From the NCBI GenBank assembly GCA_038207745.1, contig JBBQZL010000045.1:1-14632 (forward strand): a stretch of 14,632 bases of DNA, written 5' to 3'. Each line of letters starts with the position of its first letter. The stretch's first letter is position 1. Positions 8,174-14,632 of this stretch are shown here, in pieces. A program made the position numbers and the translations under genes. The DNA comes from JBBQZL01 sp038207745. GTDB taxonomy: Bacteria; Actinomycetota; Thermoleophilia; Solirubrobacterales; 70-9. The notes beneath the pieces were generated by a model. It worked only from the letters and a program-made list of their open reading frames with translations. It did no database searches and was not told the DNA's origin.

Positions 8174-9553
8174 ATGCAGAGTTTCTTTCTCGGACTCCTG
8201 ATGGTCTTGTTCCTCGCTCACGGCGCGCCGGCAACCGCTGCGCCAAGCAGCGCCGGACAGGAAACTCCGAGGTTCAATCATGTCTTCGTGATCGTCCTTG
8301 AAAACGAGGACGCAAATCAGATCTATGGGCCTGATGCACCCCCGTATCTCGCCAGGACGTTGCCGGCGAAGGGTGCCTATGTCCCGAACTACTACGCCAC
8401 CGGTCATCTGAGCCTCGACAACTACATCTCGATGGTCAGTGGCCAGGCACCGAACCTGCAGACCCAGGCCGACTGCCGGACCTTCAGTGACTTTCTGCCA
8501 GGCACGCCAACCGTGGACGGTCAGGTGCTCGGATCAGGATGCGTCTATCCGCGTGCGGTGCGGACGATCGCGGACCAGCTCCGGTCAAAGGGCAGGAACT
8601 GGAGCGGCTACATGGAGGACATGGCCTCGAAGGCTCCGGCCGAGCCCGCCACCTGCCGTCATCCCGCAATCGGTGCCGTTGACGACACGCAGAGCGCAGA
8701 GGTGGGTGACCAATATGCGACCCGCCACAACCCGTTCATGTACTTCCACTCGATCATCGACAACCAGGCGATGTGCGACGCGCATGTTGTCGACTACAGC
8801 CATCTGGCGGGAGATCTGCAGAGCCGGAAGGCCACTCCCGCGTTCAGCTTCATCACCCCCAACCTCTGCCACGACGGTCATGACGAACCGTGCGTCAACG
8901 GCGAGCCCGGTGGTCTGGTCAGCGCCAATCATTTCCTCAAGATGACCGTGCCTGGGATCCTCAAGTCACCCGCCTTCGGGCGGCGGGGATTGCTGATCGT
9001 CACCTTCGACGAGGCAGAGGGTGCGGGCGCCACAGCCGACGCGAGCGCCTGCTGTGGCGAGCAGCCGGGACCGAACATCTCGAACCCGGGGTTTCTGCTC
9101 GAGGGCCCGGGCGGCGGGCGGGTCGGCGCGGTGATGCTCTCGCCATGCATCAAGCCGGGCACCACGTCTGGGGCTGACTACAACCACTACTCGCTGCTGC
9201 GATCTCTCGAGGACGGCTTCGGGCTCGGTCACCTCGGATACGCGGCCCAGACGGGACTTGCGCCGTTTGGCTCCGACATCTTCACCCGCCCCGACTGCGG
9301 TGAGAAGATGCGGCTGGCGGTCAGACCGAAGCATCCTGCGGCCGGTAGTGCGCAAACCGTTCGATTCAAGGTGAGCTCGTATCTGGCCCGCTGCCGCGAG
9401 CGAGTCCGGATCAGGTTTGCCGGTGCATCAACCAAGACCAACACGCGCGGCCGGGCGTCGCTCCGCGTCCACGTCGGCCCGAGGCAGACCCTGGCCCGGG
9501 CGGGCAAGGCCGGTTGCCTTCCCACCAGGACGCGAGTCCAGCCGCGCAGCTGA
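8174..9553 (+). CDS. Secreted phosphoesterase (acid phosphatase/phospholipase C-like family)
   Basis: This 459-residue exported protein starts with a signal peptide: a hydrophobic core at residues 4-16, then GAPATAA with likely cleavage after A22 or A23. The mature part has the phosphoesterase family (PF04185-like) pattern: FVIVLENEDANQIYG (38-52) with the early metal-binding E/N, NYYATGHLSLDNYISMVSG (72-90), FSFITPNLCHDGHD (225-238), LLIVTFDEAEG (273-283) and YNHYSLLRSLED (336-347). At least ten cysteines suggest disulfides outside the cytoplasm. After about residue 375 there is a basic C-terminal extension of about 85 residues that is not part of the catalytic domain; it resembles a small beta-sandwich or cell-wall region, but I cannot name it. 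The family hydrolyses phosphate mono- or diesters; the substrate here is unknown. It stands alone between the c-di-GMP gene and a two-component system. Confidence 0.85.
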   Translation: MQSFFLGLLMVLFLAHGAPATAAPSSAGQETPRFNHVFVIVLENEDANQIYGPDAPPYLARTLPAKGAYVPNYYATGHLSLDNYISMVSGQAPNLQTQADCRTFSDFLPGTPTVDGQVLGSGCVYPRAVRTIADQLRSKGRNWSGYMEDMASKAPAEPATCRHPAIGAVDDTQSAEVGDQYATRHNPFMYFHSIIDNQAMCDAHVVDYSHLAGDLQSRKATPAFSFITPNLCHDGHDEPCVNGEPGGLVSANHFLKMTVPGILKSPAFGRRGLLIVTFDEAEGAGATADASACCGEQPGPNISNPGFLLEGPGGGRVGAVMLSPCIKPGTTSGADYNHYSLLRSLEDGFGLGHLGYAAQTGLAPFGSDIFTRPDCGEKMRLAVRPKHPAAGSAQTVRFKVSSYLARCRERVRIRFAGASTKTNTRGRASLRVHVGPRQTLARAGKAGCLPTRTRVQPRS

Positions 9554-9700
9554 AACCCGGAGCACTAAACGATCGCGATGAGCGGCTACCCGTTCAACGT
9601 GGCGGTCTTCGATGGCGCAGAGGTGCGTGGCGTCGCTTCAAATCGGCCAGATCGATCGAAGCCAGTTCATCGGTTCGTAATCTGACGCTGCAAGGCTGGG

Positions 9701-10441
9701 ATGATGAGTTCCACGGTGGAGAGAAGTGTCAGACTCGATGGAATGGTGGACCCTTCACGAGGGACGATCCTGGTCGTCGATGACGAACCGACGATCGTCG
9801 ACGTGGTCGGCAGGTACATGGAGCGCGCCGGTTTTGGCGTCGTGACGGCCGAGGACGGGCCGACCGCGATTGCAAAGGCTCTCGAGCATCGTCCCGATCT
9901 GATCGTCCTCGACCTGATGCTGCCCGAGATCGGCGGTATGGATGTGATGCGGATCCTGCGGGATGACGATGCCGGTTGCCCGCCGATCATCCTCCTGACC
10001 TCGAAGTCCGAGGAGTCCGATCGTCTTGTCGGGCTGCGCAAGGGCGCCGACGACTATGTGGTCAAGCCCTTTCCCCCGGCCGAGCTGGTGGCCAGGGTCG
10101 AAGCGGTGCTGCGCCGGGCATCACCCTCCGATGACGAGATCGAGACGATCCGCCACGGCGACCTCGTTATCGACCCATCGCAGCGGATCGTCACCCTCGA
10201 CGGCGACGAGGTGACGCTGACGCAGCTCGAGTTCGACCTGCTTGCCTTTCTCGCCTCTCACCCGGGCCGGGTCTTCTCCCGCGATCATCTGATGGAGGAG
10301 GTCTGGGGTCAGCCGGACTTCACCGATACCGGAACCGTGACCGTCCACATCCGCAGGTTGCGGGCCAAGCTCGAGGCAGATCCCGACCGGCCCAACCACC
10401 TCGAGACCGTGTGGGGCGTCGGCTACAGGTTCCGGCCGTGA
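9701..10441 (+). CDS. Two-component response regulator, OmpR/PhoB family (system 1)
   Basis: This 246-residue DNA-binding regulator has a receiver domain at about 22-137 and a winged-helix output domain at about 150-246. The phosphoacceptor is D71 in LIVLDLMLPE, the acidic pair is D27-D28 in ILVVDDEP, the switch threonine is T100 and the conserved lysine is K122 in VVKPF. The output domain has TQLEFDLLAFLASHPGRVFS, the recognition-helix region TVTVHIRRLRAKLE and terminal VWGVGYRF. About 20 residues precede the receiver domain, so M15 (ATG 9743) is a possible alternative start. ATG 9701 has a modest AAGG five bases upstream. The following kinase gene overlaps as GTGA, so the two are co-translated. 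The target genes are not evident; the secreted phosphoesterase just upstream is a possible one, but I see no tandem operator repeats. Confidence 0.95.
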   Translation: MMSSTVERSVRLDGMVDPSRGTILVVDDEPTIVDVVGRYMERAGFGVVTAEDGPTAIAKALEHRPDLIVLDLMLPEIGGMDVMRILRDDDAGCPPIILLTSKSEESDRLVGLRKGADDYVVKPFPPAELVARVEAVLRRASPSDDEIETIRHGDLVIDPSQRIVTLDGDEVTLTQLEFDLLAFLASHPGRVFSRDHLMEEVWGQPDFTDTGTVTVHIRRLRAKLEADPDRPNHLETVWGVGYRFRP

Positions 10442-11640
10442 CCCGCTCTCTCGCGATCGGTCTTCTCGCCTGCATTGCGGGTGCGGCGGTGATCGGGCTG
10501 GCCTTCGACGCCAAGGGTGCTGAGATCACGCTCTACCTATTGCTTCTGGTAGCCACGGCCGTACTCGGTCTCGCACACTGGTTTGCCGCCAACAGGCGCC
10601 GCATGGGCGGTCTCGGAAAACAGTTCAGGCTGGCAGTGGTCATGGTCGTCGGTTCGATCTTGATCGCTGTCTGGATCGCCGCCTGGGACATGTTCGTCTC
10701 CGAGCACGATGCCGCAGTGGTGACGGTGATGGCCACGGTGATCGGGATCGTCGCGCTCAGGGTCGGCGAGATCCTTTCCCGGGGGTTGATCGACGACGTC
10801 GAGTCCCTGCGAGACGGCTTGGAAGCCGTGGGGGAGGGCAGCCGGGACATTGTCGTCGAGGTCGGTGGACGTGACGAGCTCTCCGAACTGGCCGATTCGG
10901 TCAACGCGATGATCTTCCGGCTCGGAGCGGAGGAGTCGAGCCGGGAGGAGGCCGACGGTGCGCGCCGCCGGTTGGTCGCCTCGGTGTCACATGACCTGCG
11001 GACCCCGCTGGCGTCGCTGCGGCTTCTGGTCGAGTCGATCGAGGACGGGGTCGCCACCGGGGAAACACGAGATCGCTACATCAGCCAACTCCGGGCCCAC
11101 GTATCCGTCTTGAGCGGCCTCGTTGACGACCTCTTCGAGCTTTCCAGGATCGAGGCCGGTGACATCGCGTGGACGATGAGCCGGATCGAGATGGACTCCC
11201 TCGTCGGCGACACCGTCGACGCGATGCGTGCGCAGGCCGACGTACATGGCGTAACCGTGAGGGCCGACCTGCCGGAAGGAGAGCTGATTGCCCAGGCAAA
11301 CCCGGAGAAGGTCCAGCGGGTCCTTTTCAATCTGATCCAAAATGCGATCCGTCACACGCCTGCCGACGGAAGCGTCACGGTGCGGGCAAGATCGCTGAGC
11401 GGTGAGGTCGAGGTCGAGGTGGCTGACGAGGGAGCTGGTATCCCGGTCGACGATCAGCCGCATGTCTTCGAGGCGTTCTATCGCGGCGGGGTGGACTCCT
11501 CACGGTCGACCGAGGGCGCCGGGCTCGGCCTGGCGGTTTCCCGGGCCATCGTCGAGGCGCATGGAGGCCGGATCTGGCTGGAGCCGTCCGCATCCGGCAC
11601 CCAGATGCGCTTCACGCTGCGCTCGGCAGCGGCCGGCTAG
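10438..11640 (+). CDS. Sensor histidine kinase with four-helix membrane domain (system 1)
   Basis: The GTG start at 10438 shares GTGA with the regulator's stop and gives 400 residues; a start at ATG 10411 would bury the N-terminus in the regulator gene and is less likely. Four hydrophobic segments (about 4-23, 30-48, 64-84, 93-110) have only short loops between them, so there is no large extracellular sensor domain; the signal is probably sensed in or at the membrane. A HAMP-like linker follows at about 112-165. HisKA has the phosphorylated H185 in SVSHDLRTPL. The ATPase domain has N-box NLIQNAIRHT (298-307), G1 DEGAGIP (330-336) and GAGLGLAVSRA (360-370) as G2. It phosphorylates the preceding regulator. 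Its stop TAG lies in CTAG, which on the other strand is the stop of the second kinase. Confidence 0.93.
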   Translation: MTRSLAIGLLACIAGAAVIGLAFDAKGAEITLYLLLLVATAVLGLAHWFAANRRRMGGLGKQFRLAVVMVVGSILIAVWIAAWDMFVSEHDAAVVTVMATVIGIVALRVGEILSRGLIDDVESLRDGLEAVGEGSRDIVVEVGGRDELSELADSVNAMIFRLGAEESSREEADGARRRLVASVSHDLRTPLASLRLLVESIEDGVATGETRDRYISQLRAHVSVLSGLVDDLFELSRIEAGDIAWTMSRIEMDSLVGDTVDAMRAQADVHGVTVRADLPEGELIAQANPEKVQRVLFNLIQNAIRHTPADGSVTVRARSLSGEVEVEVADEGAGIPVDDQPHVFEAFYRGGVDSSRSTEGAGLGLAVSRAIVEAHGGRIWLEPSASGTQMRFTLRSAAAG

Positions 11641-13133
11641 AGCGCCGGCAGTGAGATCGAGAAGCGGGCGCCGCCAAGAGGTGAGTCGGTGCAGCCGACG
11701 GTGCCTCCGTGTGCCTCGGTGATCGCCTTGACGATCGCGAGGCCGAGTCCGGAGCCACCTGCGTCACTGGCTCGGGATTCATCCAGCCGCTTGAAGCGAT
11801 CGAAGACTCGCTCCCTCATCTCCGGCGCAACCCCGGGACCGTCGTCGTCGACGGCGATCACGACCCGTCGGCCCGAGTGGACTGCGGAAATTGCGATCCT
11901 TCCACCTGGCCGGGTGTGCGCAACCGCGTTGGCGATCAGGTTCGAGATCACCCTCGACATCTGGTCGGGGTCGATTGCAACCATGCTGCCGGCCACGTTG
12001 CCGACCTCGAAGCTCCGGTCGCCAGTCTCGCGAAAGGCCTCGATCTCGGCTACCAGCAGGGGTTCCAGCTCGGCTGGCTCGGTGCGCATCTCTGCTCCGG
12101 TCTCAGCCCGGGCCAGAAGCAGGAGGTCATCAACCAGGCGCTCCATCCGGTCGGTTGCCGCTGTCACCTGGACGGTGGCCCGTTGGACGTCCTCGGGGTT
12201 GGGATTCGGGTTTCTCGCCAGCACTTCGAGCTGGCCTCTGACGATGGTCAGAGGCGTTCGCAGGTCGTGTGAGGCGTCGGCCACGAACTCACGTTGTCTC
12301 GTGAATGCATCCTCGAGCCGGTCGAGCATGCCATTGAAGGACTCGGCGAGTCGGCGCACCTCGTCGTTGCGGGTGGCTTCGATCGGCATCCGGGCCGAGA
12401 GCCCGCCACCATCGACCCCTTCGGCCACTCCCGCCATCAATCGCATCGGCCGGGTGGCGCGACTGGCGATCACCCAACCGGCGGCGGCAGCGAATAGAAG
12501 GGTGATCAATCCCACCAACAGGAAGGTGTCGCTCAGGCCGTCCAGGGCCTCTTCAACCGGGGCGAGTGGTTGGCCGACCCGAACCGTTGCCGTCCCGCCG
12601 CCGGGCAGGTCGACCGTCAGGGTCAGCAGCCGCAGGTCGCCGACATCCTCGACCGAGATGGTCGAGAAGCCTTCCGGTGCGGTGCGCAGTTCATTGGCGC
12701 TGATGCGATCCCCGTCGTTCCTTCCCTGCTCATTCGGGTTCTCGCCCGGGTCGCCGGCGGGCAGGGTTCCGACGCCTTTGGGAACCGGCGAACCGGATGA
12801 AGTGTTCATCCCAAGCAACTCGGGCTGATTCGTCGCGGTTCCGCCGTTCTCGATCGTGATCGTGATCAATCTCGAGCTCGGCCCGAATGGCTGTGCGAGC
12901 ACCAGCCTTCCGGCCCGTTTCGTGTACTCGGCCGGACTTCCCGGTGGCCCGGCCAGGAGGCTGCTGGAGAGCCCGTCGACCTCTCGCTGGAGGTCGGCCT
13001 CGGTCCGGCTTCGCAGGTCAGACCCCGTGCCCCGGTATACGGCCACGTAGGTGACGCCAAGCGCCACGAGCATGATCACGGCGATCGAGATGGCCAGTCG
13101 ACCGCGGAGGCCGAATGAAGGCAGGCGGTTCAT
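11637..13133 (-). CDS. Sensor histidine kinase with large extracellular domain (system 2)
   Basis: This 498-residue classical kinase has TM1 at 12-33, an extracellular region of about 170 residues (34-202), TM2 at 203-223 and HAMP at about 224-276. HisKA has H289 in DASHDLRTPL. The ATPase domain has N-box NLIANAVAHT (398-407), G1 DDDGPGV (429-435) and G2 GSGLGLAIVKA (460-470). Within the sensor region, residues about 95-150 are rich in N, G, P, E and T, look poorly ordered, and are flanked by segments that could form a PAS-like/PDC fold (SSRLITITIENG, RLLTLTVDLPGGG). The ATG overlaps the regulator's stop by one base (TGATG), so the two genes are coupled; no strong Shine-Dalgarno is present. 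The gene ends tail to tail with the first kinase, overlapping by four bases. Confidence 0.94.
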   Translation of the reverse strand: MNRLPSFGLRGRLAISIAVIMLVALGVTYVAVYRGTGSDLRSRTEADLQREVDGLSSSLLAGPPGSPAEYTKRAGRLVLAQPFGPSSRLITITIENGGTATNQPELLGMNTSSGSPVPKGVGTLPAGDPGENPNEQGRNDGDRISANELRTAPEGFSTISVEDVGDLRLLTLTVDLPGGGTATVRVGQPLAPVEEALDGLSDTFLLVGLITLLFAAAAGWVIASRATRPMRLMAGVAEGVDGGGLSARMPIEATRNDEVRRLAESFNGMLDRLEDAFTRQREFVADASHDLRTPLTIVRGQLEVLARNPNPNPEDVQRATVQVTAATDRMERLVDDLLLLARAETGAEMRTEPAELEPLLVAEIEAFRETGDRSFEVGNVAGSMVAIDPDQMSRVISNLIANAVAHTRPGGRIAISAVHSGRRVVIAVDDDGPGVAPEMRERVFDRFKRLDESRASDAGGSGLGLAIVKAITEAHGGTVGCTDSPLGGARFSISLPAL

Positions 13134-13807
13134 CAGCGCTTTTCGCGCAGACGGTAGCCGACCGAGCGCAGGGTCTCGATCGGGTCCGGGTGGTCCTCAA
13201 GGGCCAGCTTGCGGCGCAGGTAGGCGATATAGACGCCGACCACGTTTGTGCCGGGGTCATAGTCGTATCCCCATACCCCGCTGAGGAGCTGTTCCCTCGA
13301 CATCACCTGTCCAGGGTGCCTCATCAGATAGGCGAGCAGGTCAAATTCTCGGGCCGAGAGGTGGATCTCCTCGCCTTCGCGCCTGACCTTCCGCTTCAGC
13401 AGGTCCAACTCGAGACCGCCTACGGCCAGTTTGGTCGTCTCCGTTTGGCCGGGGCGCCGTAGGTGCGCCCGGATCCGGGCTCCAAGCTCTTCAAAGGCGA
13501 ACGGTTTGGTCACGTAGTCGGTTGCGCCACCGTCGAGGCCGGCCACCCGGTCGGATATATCCGCCTTGGCGGTGAGCAGGATCACCGGCGTCTCCGAATC
13601 GGTTTCCCTAAACGATCTGAGGATGTCCATGCCTGGCCGACCGGGCAGCATCAGATCGAGCACGATCAGGTCGAATCGCCCGGTCAATGCAAGCGCCTCC
13701 CCCTCCTCGCCGTCGTGGACGCAGGTTACGGCGTAGCCCTCCGCTTCCAGACCGCGACTCAGGAAATCGGCTATCGCCCGCTCGTCTTCGACTATCAGGA
13801 TCCGCAT
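13133..13807 (-). CDS. Two-component response regulator, OmpR/PhoB family (system 2)
   Basis: This 224-residue regulator has exactly the usual length for the family. The receiver domain covers about 1-115, with acidic pair E7-D8, phosphoacceptor D51 in LIVLDLMLPG, switch T79 and K101 in VTKPF. The winged-helix domain follows at about 126-222, with SAREFDLLAYLMRHPGQVMS, the recognition region NVVGVYIAYLRRKL and terminal RSVGYRLRE. The ATG at 13807 begins the family-typical MRILIVEDE, so the start is secure, although no good Shine-Dalgarno precedes it. It is the first gene of the regulator-kinase pair and is divergent from the small membrane protein/apbE pair, with 102 bases between. Autoregulation and control of the divergent genes are plausible but not shown. 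Confidence 0.95.
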   Translation of the reverse strand: MRILIVEDERAIADFLSRGLEAEGYAVTCVHDGEEGEALALTGRFDLIVLDLMLPGRPGMDILRSFRETDSETPVILLTAKADISDRVAGLDGGATDYVTKPFAFEELGARIRAHLRRPGQTETTKLAVGGLELDLLKRKVRREGEEIHLSAREFDLLAYLMRHPGQVMSREQLLSGVWGYDYDPGTNVVGVYIAYLRRKLALEDHPDPIETLRSVGYRLREKR

Positions 13808-13834
13808 CGCCAGGCAGAGACTAGAGATGGTTCT

Positions 13835-13846
13835 GCCGCTCGCGGC
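13835..13846. repeat. Short inverted repeat in the divergent promoter region
   Basis: GCCGC and GCGGC are separated by TC, a five-base-arm inverted repeat 28 bases upstream of the system 2 regulator start and 64 bases upstream of the divergent small membrane protein gene. A second, weaker pair, AGAG-AA-CTCT, lies at 13853-13862. Either could be a protein-binding site. OmpR-type regulators usually bind direct repeats, so an assignment to this regulator is not supported. Confidence 0.3.
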
Positions 13847-13909
13847 AAGATAAGAGAACTCTCACACGGCATTTACGGTTGCTGAAGCCTGGTCGGACAC
13901 TCTTCCTGC

Positions 13910-14299
13910 ATGAGCAAACTCGACCCCAAACAACTTGCACGCATCAAGAGGCATGCCCGCGCCAGGCGAATCAGCGACATCCGCAAGAGGGTTGCCACCC
14001 TCGGGATCACCCTGGTCGCCGTCTTCAGCGGCACGATCCTTGTGCGCAGCCAGCTTGACTCGACGCCGATCGACGGTTCCACGACGGCCTCGGCCGAGAC
14101 CAGAACCGGCGGATCATCCTCGGTCTACGACACGGTCACCAACGCGATCACATCGGTCGCAGGTGGCGGCGACGGCGAGTCCGGCGGCGACGGCGAGTCC
14201 CAGGCCGTGGCGCCTGTGACCGTGACACCGGCCCCGACAACGACCGTCGTTCCGATCCCGGCCCCGACCACGGCTCCCCTGGTCACGAGCCAGTCGTGA
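13910..14299 (+). CDS. Small single-pass membrane protein with Thr/Pro-rich tail, upstream of apbE
   Basis: I do not recognise a family for this 129-residue protein. A very basic cytoplasmic N-terminus (about residues 3-27, many K and R) precedes one membrane helix at 28-45. The remaining 84 or so residues should lie outside and are low-complexity: Ser/Thr/Gly-rich, then GGDGES twice in a row (85-96), then a Thr/Pro/Val tail with PAPTT twice (about 107-121). Near the membrane it has D55-G56-S57-T58-T59-A60-S61, which resembles the D-x-x-[ST]-G-A-[ST] site flavinylated by ApbE except that Gly is replaced by Thr. It lacks a visible FMN-binding fold. The gene overlaps the next gene, apbE, by GTGA, so they are co-translated. 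The start ATG 13910 has no clear Shine-Dalgarno. Possible roles are a membrane anchor, a flavin carrier peptide or an accessory factor. Confidence 0.75.
   Translation: MSKLDPKQLARIKRHARARRISDIRKRVATLGITLVAVFSGTILVRSQLDSTPIDGSTTASAETRTGGSSSVYDTVTNAITSVAGGGDGESGGDGESQAVAPVTVTPAPTTTVVPIPAPTTAPLVTSQS
14165..14200 (+). repeat. Perfect in-frame tandem repeat, two copies of 18 bases
   Basis: GGCGGCGACGGCGAGTCC occurs at 14165-14182 and again, without a mismatch, at 14183-14200. It is in frame with the small membrane protein gene and encodes GGDGES twice. Identical codons in both copies point to a recent slippage or duplication event, so copy number may vary between strains. Confidence 0.95.
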
Positions 14300-14632
14300 C
14301 CTCGCCACCGATTGCCAGGAGCCTCCGGGCTCTGGGCGGCGTAGTGAGCGTTCAGGCCGGCGGCGAGGGTGCGGCAGCCGCGGTCGATGAGGCCGCGGCG
14401 ATGATCGAGGAGCTGCACAACCGGCTGTCCCGATTTGAGCCTGAAAGCGAGCTTTGTCTTCTCAACAAGGACCCGCGAGCGGTGGTGCCCTCGAGCCCGA
14501 TCATGATGCGCTTCGCCGAGGCAGTCGGCTACGCGGGGCGCACCAGCGGCGGGCTTGTCGACGCGACATGTTTGGGTGCCGTCGAGCGGGCTGGGTATAC
14601 GGATTCAATTGATCCCGATAGAAAGGCTCCCG
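14296..14632 (+). CDS. apbE: FAD:protein FMN transferase, ApbE family (N-terminal fragment)
   Basis: The gene starts at GTG 14296, overlapping the previous stop as GTGA, and runs off the right end of the window after 112 codons, so about a third to a half of the protein is present. Family features are visible: LSRFEPESELCLLN (44-57), matching the usual L-S-x-[FY]-x-P-x-S-E-x-x-x-L-N region, and the flavin-site motif SGGLVDAT (84-91), corresponding to S-x-G-x-F/V-D-x-T. ApbE enzymes use FAD and Mg2+ to attach FMN through a phosphoester bond to a Thr or Ser of a target protein, releasing AMP, usually at the outer face of the membrane. No signal peptide is seen at this N-terminus, as in many actinobacterial members. 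A flavin acceptor or ferric-reductase-like partner may lie just beyond the window. Confidence 0.88.
   Translation, partial: MTSPPIARSLRALGGVVSVQAGGEGAAAAVDEAAAMIEELHNRLSRFEPESELCLLNKDPRAVVPSSPIMMRFAEAVGYAGRTSGGLVDATCLGAVERAGYTDSIDPDRKAP

Noticed and set aside
9592..9680. PHO box before the system 1 regulator
   Set aside because: GTTC occurs at 9592, 9665 and 9673, but not with the 11-base spacing of actinobacterial PHO direct repeats.
10411..10437. Earlier ATG start for the system 1 kinase
   Set aside because: It would add nine residues read inside the regulator gene; GTG 10438 with the GTGA overlap is the more usual arrangement and leads straight into the first membrane helix.

Overview
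The window reads as chromosomal DNA of a high-GC actinobacterium. The likely lineage is Thermoleophilia/Solirubrobacterales, but this is an impression from gene content and codon use and was not tested. Coding density is very high, GTG starts are frequent and overlapping start/stop codons are common. No tRNA, rRNA, CRISPR array, insertion sequence or phage gene was seen.

Layout, left to right. (1) Positions 1-1097 (+): the 3' end of an FtsX/MacB-type ABC permease followed by its ATPase. (2) Positions 1129-5156 (-): a two-gene operon, a WS/DGAT-family acyltransferase followed by a full-length bifunctional AdhE aldehyde/alcohol dehydrogenase. Five bases separate the genes, and the adhE ribosome binding site lies across the end of the acyltransferase gene. 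(3) Positions 5157-5460: a divergent intergenic region of about 300 bases. (4) Positions 5461-7986 (+): a membrane-anchored PAS-PAS-GGDEF-EAL protein. Its cyclase motif is degenerate, while its product-binding inhibitory site and phosphodiesterase residues look intact. (5) Positions 8174-9553 (+): a secreted phosphoesterase. (6) Positions 9701-11640 (+) and 11637-13807 (-): two complete OmpR-type two-component systems placed tail to tail. Their terminal genes share a CTAG tetranucleotide that contains both stop codons. (7) Positions 13910-14632 (+): a small single-pass membrane protein with a Thr/Pro-rich tail, overlapping by GTGA the start of a truncated ApbE-type FAD:protein FMN transferase.

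How the genes may work together (inference). The acyltransferase and AdhE look translationally linked, so AdhE may supply alcohols, or shuttle acyl-CoA/aldehyde, for ester formation by the acyltransferase. The second two-component system is transcribed divergently from the small membrane protein/apbE pair and is its obvious candidate regulator. ApbE implies a flavinylated extracytoplasmic electron-transfer protein nearby. The first two-component system follows the secreted phosphoesterase and could share a signal with it, but no operator shows this. The c-di-GMP protein stands alone and probably acts as a phosphodiesterase regulated through its degenerate GGDEF and PAS domains.
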